Source: Planctomycetaceae bacterium (GTDB taxonomy: Bacteria > Planctomycetota > Planctomycetia > Planctomycetales > Planctomycetaceae). Taken from it: a stretch of DNA of 64,000 nt. Both the position numbers and the translations under genes were made by a program. The stretch covers positions 45,176 to 109,175 of the forward strand of contig JANQRQ010000321.1 of NCBI GenBank assembly GCA_028284485.1, read 5' to 3'. Positions within the stretch are counted from its first letter, which is position 1. Each line of letters begins with the position of its first letter. A model generated the notes under the pieces. That model did no database searches. It was given only the letters and a program-made list of their open reading frames with translations, and was not told where the DNA came from. Shown here in pieces: positions 53,401 through 61,003 of this stretch.

Positions 53401-55821
53401 ACAGGCGCGGTTTCGTCTGTCTACTTTGGCGAATGGTTGGATTATCTGCACCCAATCAATCATCAATTAGCTGAACCGCTCATCGCGATTCACGCCGACC
53501 GAAGTCGGAGCGCAAAACAACTCGAAGCAGCAGCGCAAGCGTTGGCCAATGTCCTCATCAGCAAGCCCGATCGATTGGTCGAAGCAATATTGGTGGCCGA
53601 CGAATACGCCGAATTCTCCCACCTGATTGAGGCACTAGCGCCCTACTCTGCTAGCGTTCAATCGCCGCTGCTCGCCGAGATCGAATCAGCAATACCGGAA
53701 GCGCCGACGATGGTCGAGCGCGATGAACATTGGAAGCGTCAATCGCTAGCCGCGTCGGCACTACTCCATTTAGGTTTTGCGGATGATGTGTGGCCGCTAC
53801 TTGAGATTGCTCCTGACCCGTCGTTGCGAAGCTACATTGTTTATCACATCGGCAAGCTAAAGGATGGGTATAGCGTCGTCGCAGCAAGACTGGCACTCGA
53901 AGGCAATCCTTCCATACGCCGAGCGTTAATTCAATGTTTGGGTGCAATGGAAACAGATCGAATCCCCGAAGTTGACCGATCGCGAATAACTATTCAACTT
54001 CAAAATCTCTATCAACTAGACCCCGATCCTGGAGTCCACGGATCAGCATTGTGGGCTTTACAGCAATGGGGAGTCGCTTTGCCCGCCCTACCCTTCGACG
54101 AACCTTCGCTGACCCAAAAGCAAAGACAACAGATCACCAAGTTGGAGAGAGAGGTTGAAGAATGCGAAAAACGCCTGCGGATATATGATGCCGAAGAGTT
54201 TCCACTACGGCGAAAGAAGTGGGAGTTGAGCTTACGCGATAACAACACGGAGCTACCAGCCTCACTAGGCGATGGGCTTGCCGTTTACTATCCACTTGAC
54301 GAAACCACCGGCACTGCAACGGAAGGTGGCCTCGATTCGCGAGCCACTGCAACGTATGAAGGTCCGGGAGCACCACGGTGGGTCCCCGGCGTTATCGGCG
54401 GTGCGGTCGAAATCAACGAGTATGGGGGCCATTTTCGCTGTAACGACACCTTTGCTCCACGCCGATCCGATGCATTTTCCATCGGATGTTGGTTCTACGG
54501 CGAAGATGAGAAGCATTTTGCGGCCATGATCGCCAAAACCGATAGCGAACGTCGCAACAGAGGATTCGAACTGTGGATGCAGAAAAGTCGAATTGGCGGG
54601 CATTTAATTAACGAAGAATCTCCCGACGAGGATCAAGACAATCGCATCCGTGTTGTGTCCAATGATACCGTCCCAATGCGAGAATGGCATCACGCCATGT
54701 TTACCTACGACGGTTCCCAGGCTGCTGCCGGCGTGACAATTTATATCGATGGGCGTGAAGTTCCGACGACGATTGTTTCCGATACACTCTCATCAACGAT
54801 TCGAAACGAAGTTCCTATACATATCGGCCGGCGCAGCGCTAACTTTCCGTTCCAAGGCCGACTGGACGATGTCAGAATCTACGACCGAGAGCTGCATCCA
54901 GACGAGGTTGATCAAATTTACAGATCGACGGTTTATTTCTTGGCTAAGACCCCAACCGAGCAACGAACCCCAGAGCAACAGATCGCCCTCGATGAATGCT
55001 GTCGTCAACAGGACTCGCGGTATCGAGAATTGATGACAGAACTGACAGCTACGAAACTACAACTCCATGAGGCACGTTGGGCTAACGTACGACGGTGGTT
55101 CGTCAATTCTCAAGGTCAAACAATGATTGTGGTCAGCGACCCTATTCGATATTGGGATGGGCCCAGGGACCACAGTTTCGCCATTGCCTCCCGCGAGGTC
55201 ACGATCGCCGAGTTTCGCAGATTTATTGACGAGCACGACATCGACCGAAAGACCGCCCCCAACGACCGCTGCCCCATTCATCATGTCAGCTCGTTTCAAG
55301 CTGCCGAATACTGTAACTGGCTCAGTGAGCAAGACGGCATCCCCAGGGAGGAATGGGTGTATCTCCCCAATGCCGACGGAGAGTATGCAGAAGGTATGAC
55401 TGTCAGGGAAGACTACCTCAAACTGCAGGGGTACCGATTACCAACCGAACTCGAATGGGAACAGGCCTGCCGTGCTGGAACCGAAGGACGATACGGCTTT
55501 GGTGAACCCGTGAGCCTGTTGAAACAGTATGGGCATTTTCTCCTTAGCTCGTCGGGTCAAAGTGAACCTGTTGGCAAACTATTGCCCAATGAAGCCGGAT
55601 GCTTCGATATGCATGGCAATTTGACGGAGCTAACACAAAACTGGTATCAGACCGAGGGATCGACGAAGCTGGATGGCTATGAACTCTTTCTCAGGGGCGG
55701 AGCATACTATCATCGCCCAGAACACCTTAATTCCGCGACACGGTATAAAGTGGCTGAAATTACTAGCACCTCGAAAAGTGTGACGTTTCGCCCGGTGCGA
55801 GCATATCGATTGGATAACTAG
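50443..55821 (+). CDS. Giant Ser/Thr kinase-NTPase-HEAT-LamG-FGE-like protein
   Basis: A 1792-residue protein from ATG 50443 (TTG 50431 also possible). The kinase domain, about 35-290, has GKGGFG, VAVKIP, HRDVKPGN and DFGLAL, all active residues. A P-loop NTPase follows (GPSGCGKSSL from Gly410, then VVIVLDQFEQW as Walker B), of the STAND/Novel-STAND type. A membrane helix lies near 818-836 (GLVAFLVVCGGLIGLGI), then HEAT-like helical repeats (about 900-1190), a short coiled coil, a LamG/concanavalin-like domain (about 1275-1495), and a C-terminal FGE-sulfatase-like domain (about 1550-1790; SREVTIAEFRRFIDE, YRLPTELEWEQACRAG, FLRGGAYYHRP). The two active-site cysteines of formylglycine-generating enzymes are absent, so that domain should not mature sulfatases. 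Likely a membrane signalling hub. The stop codon is the first three bases of a repeat element. Confidence 0.9.
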   Translation: MVSSSPLDETQGPDGVPVDDDADFELSGVDLERIGRYRIERLLGKGGFGLVYLARDEKLDRAVAVKIPHASLMRSPEEAEAYLAEARIVANLDHPGIVPVHDVGSTESCPCYVVSKFVEGTDLATRMKMNRFRYAESAELVATIADALHYAHKQGLVHRDVKPGNILIDSEGRPHIVDFGLALHEEDIGKGPKYAGTPAYMSPEQARGEGHRVDGRSDIFSLGVVFYELLVGRRPFRGDTQSELLEQVTSFEPRPLRQYDERLPKELERICHRSLSKRASERYSSAHDLAEDLRHFLAEHTATTGAASEVSPPVTGHSIASQDRSQLVTMSQASMGVSTASIGLGSGDRLPIKVVPKGLRSFDAHDADFFLELLPGPRDRDGLPDSIRFWKSRIEQTDPDHTFSVGLIYGPSGCGKSSLVKAGLLPLLSEDVIPVYVEATPDETESRLLRGLRRRCPLLDESLDATQTISALRRGRGIPLGKKVVIVLDQFEQWLHTHGKRENTELTQALRQCDGGRVQCILMVRDDFWLAVSRFLRDLEVRLIEGNNIALVDLFDVDHAKRVLAAFGRAFGKLPENVNEAPKEQRDFVTQSVAGLAEEGKVICVRLALFAEMMKAKSWTPATLKQVGGTQGVGVTFLDETFSSPSASPERRYHQKAARAVLKALLPESGSDIKGEMKSCDELKRASGYAERPRDFAELVEILDSGIRLITPTDPEGADVDGDSTVSMTPGQEYYQLTHDYLVPSLRDWLTRKQRETRRGRAELKLNERSVLWSSKPENRYLPSWWEYVTIRMLTDRKLWTQSQQEMMSKARKVHSLRTGLVAFLVVCGGLIGLGIHNSINETERVTRAEVLVDSLVNAETSQIRTILFDIEDLRRWVDPLLYDKIGGTADGSAAKLHLTLALLPIDESQLKYLREQLTICPIDQFSVLRALLHTRRDDISKALWEIVHDDQIEAKRRFQAAVALADFEPDHESWPGIAPFVAEYLTGAVSSVYFGEWLDYLHPINHQLAEPLIAIHADRSRSAKQLEAAAQALANVLISKPDRLVEAILVADEYAEFSHLIEALAPYSASVQSPLLAEIESAIPEAPTMVERDEHWKRQSLAASALLHLGFADDVWPLLEIAPDPSLRSYIVYHIGKLKDGYSVVAARLALEGNPSIRRALIQCLGAMETDRIPEVDRSRITIQLQNLYQLDPDPGVHGSALWALQQWGVALPALPFDEPSLTQKQRQQITKLEREVEECEKRLRIYDAEEFPLRRKKWELSLRDNNTELPASLGDGLAVYYPLDETTGTATEGGLDSRATATYEGPGAPRWVPGVIGGAVEINEYGGHFRCNDTFAPRRSDAFSIGCWFYGEDEKHFAAMIAKTDSERRNRGFELWMQKSRIGGHLINEESPDEDQDNRIRVVSNDTVPMREWHHAMFTYDGSQAAAGVTIYIDGREVPTTIVSDTLSSTIRNEVPIHIGRRSANFPFQGRLDDVRIYDRELHPDEVDQIYRSTVYFLAKTPTEQRTPEQQIALDECCRQQDSRYRELMTELTATKLQLHEARWANVRRWFVNSQGQTMIVVSDPIRYWDGPRDHSFAIASREVTIAEFRRFIDEHDIDRKTAPNDRCPIHHVSSFQAAEYCNWLSEQDGIPREEWVYLPNADGEYAEGMTVREDYLKLQGYRLPTELEWEQACRAGTEGRYGFGEPVSLLKQYGHFLLSSSGQSEPVGKLLPNEAGCFDMHGNLTELTQNWYQTEGSTKLDGYELFLRGGAYYHRPEHLNSATRYKVAEITSTSKSVTFRPVRAYRLDN

Positions 55822-55923
55822 AGCGGTTTATTTTATCTCGTGGGCGTTTCTGGCTCGTGGGAGCCGGCTATCGTAGAACAAAACGCGATTGTCGCGGCCA
55901 CAAGTCAGCGTAATACGCTGTAG
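55819..55923 (+). repeat. 105-bp dispersed repeat, copy A, beginning at a TAG stop codon
   Basis: The element starts at the TAG stop of the giant kinase gene and ends CGCTGTAG. Its inverted partner at 59516-59620 has the same length and matches at 88 of 105 positions (about 84%) without gaps by hand count. Internal features include GGCTC-GTGG-GAGCC and CAGCG-TAATA-CGCTG hairpins; the second is conserved in both copies. No coding potential. It could be a REP-like/MITE-like or 3'-UTR element. Confidence 0.85.
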
Positions 55924-56022
55924 ATCTCGACGCCCTCATGCGATCTGGTATACGACAAGCTTGCCAACCGCAACCATCACAACCTGTAAACTTGAAATCC
56001 GTTGCACCATTTTGAGTGTCTC

Positions 56023-56907
56023 ATGAGAGTTCCTTCACTCCTGGGTTGTCTCCTGTGGCTCTGTTTTGCCAACGTCGCGATGGCGCAGCATCCATGGCAG
56101 AAATCGCCGAAGCGAAGCCGCGAATCAGTAGAACGGATTCTGGGCGAGATCGAACCCACTGAGCCCTCGCGCGATCTTCACATCGTTTGGGTCTGGGGAG
56201 TCGACCGCAATCACGCGCCTGGATTCCACGAATACGAGTTGGTCCGCGACTTGTTTGTCGATCTACTTGGTAATGTGCCCCGTGTGTCCGTCACCACGGC
56301 CGAACAATTCCCCTCTCCGGAGCAGTGGCGGCAAGCCGACTTGGTTGTTTTTTATTTGCAAATGAACGCGTTGAATCAACAAGATTTCGCGTTGATGGAT
56401 TCACTGTTGGAACGTGGCGGTGGAATTGTCGCCATCCATGCTGCCATGATCCATCCCGGCGAAGAAATGGCGAACCGCTTCGGTCTCGCCTGGGAACGAG
56501 GTACAACAAAGTGGGGGGTGCTGCCGATTCCGTCAAAAGTCAATCCGAGACGTCCCCATGGGATTCTCGATGGAATGCCGCGCTCGCTCGACTTGGTCGA
56601 CGAGGTGTATTGGAAACTGACCGGCGACGTGTCGGAACTCTCGATCCTCGCCACCTCTCAAGCCGGTCCGGAATTTGCCTCGACAGGTCCGCCGACAGAC
56701 GACCAATTGGACGGGAATGACTGGCCGATCATCTGGACCAAAGAAATCGGCGCAGGTCGCGTCTTTGGTTCGATTCCGGGGCACAATTTGTTTACGTTTA
56801 ATGATCCCTACTTTCGGATCATATTATTGAGGGGAATGGCCTGGACGATGGATCAACCGTTTGAACCGTTCGAACAGTTGGCGATCGAAGGGCTGGAATT
56901 AGACTAG
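56023..56907 (+). CDS. Secreted ThuA-like (glutamine-amidotransferase-fold) protein
   Basis: A 294-residue exported protein from ATG 56023 (MRVPSLLGCLLWLCFANVAM). DLHIVWVWGVDRNHAPGFHE, QWRQADLVVFYLQMNAL, LLERGGGIVAIHAAMIHPGE and AGRVFGSIPGHNLFTFNDPY are the ThuA-domain blocks; the family has a class I glutamine-amidotransferase-like fold without the usual catalytic Cys. Members are associated with carbohydrate metabolism, and many planctomycete ones are exported. Exact function unknown. It follows repeat copy A and precedes a sulfatase by 155 bp, so the two may share glycan catabolism. Confidence 0.82.
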   Translation: MRVPSLLGCLLWLCFANVAMAQHPWQKSPKRSRESVERILGEIEPTEPSRDLHIVWVWGVDRNHAPGFHEYELVRDLFVDLLGNVPRVSVTTAEQFPSPEQWRQADLVVFYLQMNALNQQDFALMDSLLERGGGIVAIHAAMIHPGEEMANRFGLAWERGTTKWGVLPIPSKVNPRRPHGILDGMPRSLDLVDEVYWKLTGDVSELSILATSQAGPEFASTGPPTDDQLDGNDWPIIWTKEIGAGRVFGSIPGHNLFTFNDPYFRIILLRGMAWTMDQPFEPFEQLAIEGLELD

Positions 56908-57062
56908 TAACGTTGATTTCCCAAACACTAAATCAGTTTTGCAGCTGACACCAAAAGCCGATTAGAATTTGGCCGGCTCACAACTCATTTGTGAATCGAG
57001 TTCGGACAGCCCGTCTTTCTCGCTAAAGCCCATTTCGTTTATACACACGAAGAGCGCACCAC

Positions 57063-58598
57063 ATGAATCGACTCATTACAACCTTATTCGTCGCTGTCGT
57101 TCTCCTGGTCACGAATCAGTCTCCCGCCGAAACTCCGAACATTGTCGTCATCATGGCGGACGACTTGGGCTATGGGGATGTCTCGTGCTATGGAGCAACG
57201 GCCCTCGAGACACCGAATATCGATCAGCTTGCCTCAGAAGGGTTACGGTTTACGAGTGGGTATTGCTCAGCATCGACGTGCACCCCGACGCGATATTCGT
57301 TCTTAACCGGAACGTATGCATTTCGCGGGGAACGCACAGGAATTGCACCGCCAAATTCACCAGCGATTATTCAGCCTGGAACAGAAACAATCGCGTCAGT
57401 ACTTCGGCGCGCGGGCTATGCGACCGGCGTCGTCGGAAAGTGGCATCTCGGATTAGGTGGCCCTGACGGTCCCGATTGGAACGGCGAACTCGAACCTGGG
57501 CCGCTAGAGATCGGATTCGATACATGTTTTCTGCTACCGACGACCAATGATCGCGTCCCACAGGTGTATGTACACGACCATCGCGTGCCTAATCTCGATC
57601 CGTCCGACCCACTTTGGGTAGGAAGCAAGAAACCGGCCCCCGAGCATCCCACTGGACTAACGCATCGCGACACTTTGAAAATGAACTGGTCGCATGGTCA
57701 CAACTCCACGATCCACAACGGTATCAGCCGTATCGGATTCTATACGGGCGGTCATGCAGCGCGTTTTCGAGACGAGGACCTTGCCGACAAATGGGTTGAA
57801 AAGTCGAATGAGTTTATCGAGCAACACCAGAATGAACCGTTTTTCCTTTTTTTCGCATCGCACGACATTCATGTGCCTCGCATGCCGCATGAACGATTTC
57901 AGGGTGCGACATCACTCGGTTTTCGAGGCGATGCGATTGTCGAGTTTGATTGGTGTGTCGGTGAAGTGATGAAAACTCTCGATCGCCTCGACTTGGCTGA
58001 CAAAACATTGGTCGTACTGTGTTCTGACAATGGACCGGTGTTAGACGATGGTTACGAAGACGGCGCAATTGAGAAAATCGGCAACCACCGCGCCGCTGGG
58101 CAGTACACCGGCGGGAAATACAGCGTCTATGAAGGAGGTACACGGACGCCATTCATTACACGTTGGACAAATCGCATCCAACCGGGTGTTAGTGACGAAA
58201 TTGTCTGCACAATCGACTTGGCGGCCAGCCTAGCGGCGCTTTGCGACCAATCGTTACCTGCCAATGCTTGCCTCGACAGTTTCGACGTTGCCGGTGCGCT
58301 CCTTGGAATCGACGGCGCCTCTGGTCGCGAGCACATCGTGCAGCAGAATAACGGGAACAATGGAACCTATGCGCTACGTGCCGGACAGTGGAAGTTGCAT
58401 CGATACGATAAGCAGACAGCCCGCAACATCGTGGTTGAGAAACAACTTGCGAATACCGAAGTGCCACAATTCCAACTCTTCAATCTGGTCGATGACCCTT
58501 CCGAACTCCAAAACGTCATTGACCAGCATTCAGAAATCGCCGACCGACTCAAATCGCAGCTCGCCGAAATTATTCAATCCGGCCGCAGCCGTCCGTAG
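57063..58598 (+). CDS. Secreted sulfatase (arylsulfatase A-like)
   Basis: A 511-residue protein. MNRLITTLFVAVVLLVTNQS is the signal peptide; PNIVVIMADDLGYGDVSCYG has the metal Asp pair, CTPTR (Cys73) the formylglycine site, GKWHLGLGGP the active-site Lys/His and CSDNG the second metal site. EPFFLFFASHDIHVPRMPHE is typical of arylsulfatase A-like members. C-terminal FQLFNLVDDPSELQNVIDQH closes the domain. It converges with the rhomboid-like gene, with only 15 bp between stops. The glycan or aryl substrate cannot be read from sequence. Confidence 0.93.
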   Translation: MNRLITTLFVAVVLLVTNQSPAETPNIVVIMADDLGYGDVSCYGATALETPNIDQLASEGLRFTSGYCSASTCTPTRYSFLTGTYAFRGERTGIAPPNSPAIIQPGTETIASVLRRAGYATGVVGKWHLGLGGPDGPDWNGELEPGPLEIGFDTCFLLPTTNDRVPQVYVHDHRVPNLDPSDPLWVGSKKPAPEHPTGLTHRDTLKMNWSHGHNSTIHNGISRIGFYTGGHAARFRDEDLADKWVEKSNEFIEQHQNEPFFLFFASHDIHVPRMPHERFQGATSLGFRGDAIVEFDWCVGEVMKTLDRLDLADKTLVVLCSDNGPVLDDGYEDGAIEKIGNHRAAGQYTGGKYSVYEGGTRTPFITRWTNRIQPGVSDEIVCTIDLAASLAALCDQSLPANACLDSFDVAGALLGIDGASGREHIVQQNNGNNGTYALRAGQWKLHRYDKQTARNIVVEKQLANTEVPQFQLFNLVDDPSELQNVIDQHSEIADRLKSQLAEIIQSGRSRP

Positions 58599-58613
58599 TT
58601 ACCGCCACTACCT

Positions 58614-59327
58614 CTAATTGTCTGCCGAGGATTGCGACTTTCCCAACATTGGAAGTGCATAAGCGGCCCCCACAACAAGGGCGCTGATGTACGCCGCGTC
58701 GGCTGCAGGAACGACCCGAAAGAATCCTAATGCGATTGAAATCGTTCCCGCAACGCATGCACCATTCCCAATCGCGAGCGGTGATGCTGGAACGACCAAA
58801 CGCAACACACCGCGGTAGGCAAACGCCGCGCACCAGACCGGCGCCACACCAGCAAAAAACGGCAATGGCGACCACACGGCACTCGTGACATTCGAGATGG
58901 CGGCCAACAGCAAGACCCCATGCAAAAAGCGCAAATGCCCGACGGCAGATTCAATCGGCGAACAGAACCAAACAACCAGCACAAGATTCAGAATCAGGTG
59001 CACCAAATTGATGTGGATCAATATCGGAGTGAACAATCTCCAAATCTGCCCCTGCCGTATCGAGTAGAACAAATCAGTGGGAAGGACGATGCGTCCTTCC
59101 GATCCCGTCTGAAACTCACAAAACGTGAGGCTCGAAGCTCGGAGAAAAAACGTATCAATCTCGGGAAAGCCGTATTTCCAGCTGACCACGACACAACTGA
59201 CAATAATTGCAAATACGACGGGAGACCGAGTTGGCTTGTAATTTGCGAATGAGTGATCTTGGCTGGTCAATGTTGTTCCTATTGCGCACAACGCAAACGC
59301 GTTGAATGACTGCGGTCGCAAGACCAT
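58614..59327 (-). CDS. Rhomboid-family membrane protein lacking catalytic residues
   Basis: A 237-residue protein with six predicted helices; the exact start is uncertain as few Met codons occur at the N-terminus. GQIWRLFTPILIHINLVHLI, LNLVLVVWFCSPIESAVGHL are the rhomboid loop-1/TM2 signature (H-x(2,3)-N, E). The active-site GxSG is replaced by GVAPV, so the catalytic Ser is Ala, and the helix-6 His (usually AHxxG) is replaced by AAYISALVVG. The protein should therefore be a pseudoprotease, like eukaryotic iRhoms, perhaps binding membrane clients. Neighbours do not indicate a partner. Confidence 0.75.
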   Translation of the reverse strand: MVLRPQSFNAFALCAIGTTLTSQDHSFANYKPTRSPVVFAIIVSCVVVSWKYGFPEIDTFFLRASSLTFCEFQTGSEGRIVLPTDLFYSIRQGQIWRLFTPILIHINLVHLILNLVLVVWFCSPIESAVGHLRFLHGVLLLAAISNVTSAVWSPLPFFAGVAPVWCAAFAYRGVLRLVVPASPLAIGNGACVAGTISIALGFFRVVPAADAAYISALVVGAAYALPMLGKSQSSADN

Positions 59328-59617
59328 TCCACTAACAGCCCGTCGATTGTTGTCATCGCGCGCTGAGCGCCTGTGAATCGTTGGTTGGCACGTCTATTCT
59401 GTCGATGTGACAGCCCGTTTGCCAACGTGCGCCGCATAATGCACGGCCAGCACGCAGCGAATGTACCATTCCAGCGCAGCCGAACGTATCCCACGCAAAC
59501 GGCTCGAGCGCATTTCTACAGCGTGTTACGCTGACTTGCGGCCGCAACCGTCGCGTTTTGGTCTATGACTGCCGGCACGCATGAGCCAGAAACGCCCACG
59601 AGAAAAAGTAAATCTCG
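59328..59617. other. Intergenic region with repeat copy B
   Basis: 290 bp between two minus-strand genes. The right 100 bp are repeat copy B; the left part contains GC-rich short inverted repeats (for example GCGCGCTGAGCGC near 59357) but no gene. Confidence 0.5.
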
Positions 59618-59620
59618 CTA
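59516..59620 (-). repeat. 105-bp dispersed repeat, copy B (inverted relative to copy A)
   Basis: On the minus strand it begins at the TAG stop codon (59618-59620) of the outer-membrane protein gene and ends CGCTGTAG, exactly like copy A at 55819-55923; same length, about 84% identity by hand count. The block CTCGTGGGCGTTTCTGGCTC (20 bases) is identical in both. The CAGCG...CGCTG hairpin is kept with loop changes. It lies in the same orientation as the gene it follows. Confidence 0.85.
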
Positions 59621-60757
59621 GAATCTGATGGACGTCCGCACGATCCAGGTATCGTCTAAATCGATTGTTGTCGCTTCACCGTTGAATTCGAGATCACGGG
59701 CGAAAACATAGCCAATTTCCCCTGAAACCTTCCGACCGCGGGTCGCGGGGCGCCCCAATTCTGGAGTCGGGACAGATTCCCATCCCAATACCACCCGCCA
59801 ATCCCCATAAGTTAGTTCGTCTCGACTGAAATCGGATCGTTGATATCCCCAGGTTGTACCATTCAGGCCCACCGACAAATATCCCCACTTCTGGCGAGCA
59901 CCATCATCGGAAATAAGTCCCGCGATGCGAGGCCGAGGAAATGTCAGGTCAATCCGTGCCCTGGGATGAGGTTGCCACACAGCGCCGACGGCGGGAAGAA
60001 CTGGCAAATCGTTGCGTCCTAAGGCAATGGCGCCAAACTGCCATGTCCATTTGTCATTCTTCCGGTAGACAGCAAACACTCCACCTCGAAACCGCCATGC
60101 GTCGCTGCTGGTATTCCGGTTGTCCGTGGCCAGGCTTGCGTTTGCCAGAATATTCCACATCCATTTCTCGTTGATTGGACGGATCCAGAACAGGCCCCAT
60201 GTGTACTGAAACAAATCTGACGGCAGATTCAACTGCGGAGGCGTCACCAAATTCGTATAGGTAAATCCCGCGTTAATCATCGGAGGTGGTGGACCAAACA
60301 CGGGATAGGTGGGGATCTTTACACGCGTCTCGTAAGACGAAAATTGCAGCTCGTCGTCGAACTGCCACTCCGTCGCCAAACTGAATGTTGGGCGCATTCG
60401 CGAAAGAAACGCATCATTAGCACCGCTTTGTCCAGGGCGATCGACGAGATCCAATACCTGAGATTGCTCGACCGGATCGATCTCGACACTGTCGTCGATC
60501 GCTTCCACCGGCAAAATCTGCCGATCGACGATGTTAACGTCCTGTCCCGGCCGCCGATCCACAGGATGCCACGAATGGTTTCCGAGTATTGAATCGATTG
60601 CCGTTTCGTCAGAACTTCGATTGGCCGCGACTTCGTGGGGTTCGACCTTCGTGGTAGAAGCTGTCGGAGTTTGGGCGTTCAGCGCGCTAACTACAATCAA
60701 GAAGAAGGGTTGGGCGATGCAAATACACCGAATGAAGGACGTTCGCACAGCGGTCAA
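59618..60757 (-). CDS. Outer-membrane beta-barrel-like protein (planctomycete, DUF6268-like)
   Basis: A 379-residue exported protein (signal about 1-28). After a disordered acidic segment (about 30-110), alternating beta strands run to the end: TFSLATEWQFDDELQFSSYE, NAGFTYTNLVTPPQLNLP, WTWQFGAIALGRNDLPVLPA, RIDLTFPRPRIAGLIS, WGYLSVGLNGTTWGYQRSDF and EIGYVFARDLEFNGEATTI, with C-terminal Phe (WIVRTSIRF), the outer-membrane insertion signal. It is a probable barrel of unknown cargo or structural role. The stop codon coincides with repeat copy B. The family name is from memory and not checked. Confidence 0.75.
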   Translation of the reverse strand: MTAVRTSFIRCICIAQPFFLIVVSALNAQTPTASTTKVEPHEVAANRSSDETAIDSILGNHSWHPVDRRPGQDVNIVDRQILPVEAIDDSVEIDPVEQSQVLDLVDRPGQSGANDAFLSRMRPTFSLATEWQFDDELQFSSYETRVKIPTYPVFGPPPPMINAGFTYTNLVTPPQLNLPSDLFQYTWGLFWIRPINEKWMWNILANASLATDNRNTSSDAWRFRGGVFAVYRKNDKWTWQFGAIALGRNDLPVLPAVGAVWQPHPRARIDLTFPRPRIAGLISDDGARQKWGYLSVGLNGTTWGYQRSDFSRDELTYGDWRVVLGWESVPTPELGRPATRGRKVSGEIGYVFARDLEFNGEATTIDLDDTWIVRTSIRF

Positions 60758-61003
60758 TCCATTGAATGGGCAACCTACCTTGAGGTTCTATTCCGGTCTG
60801 GTTTGTAGATTGCCAGTTGTTCAATCCGTTGGTGAACTAGGTGAGCGCTCATCTGCCTTTTTGTAGGCACTTGGTCGATCGAGGCCAATTGAATCGCGAG
60901 ATTTTGCGGAAAATCAAGTGAGAAAGGACGCCGCGCGTTCTGCAATAGCCCGTGGAACGGCCTGGGCAGTGTAGAAGAAATCGAAAACGGCAGCAACGGC
61001 GAG

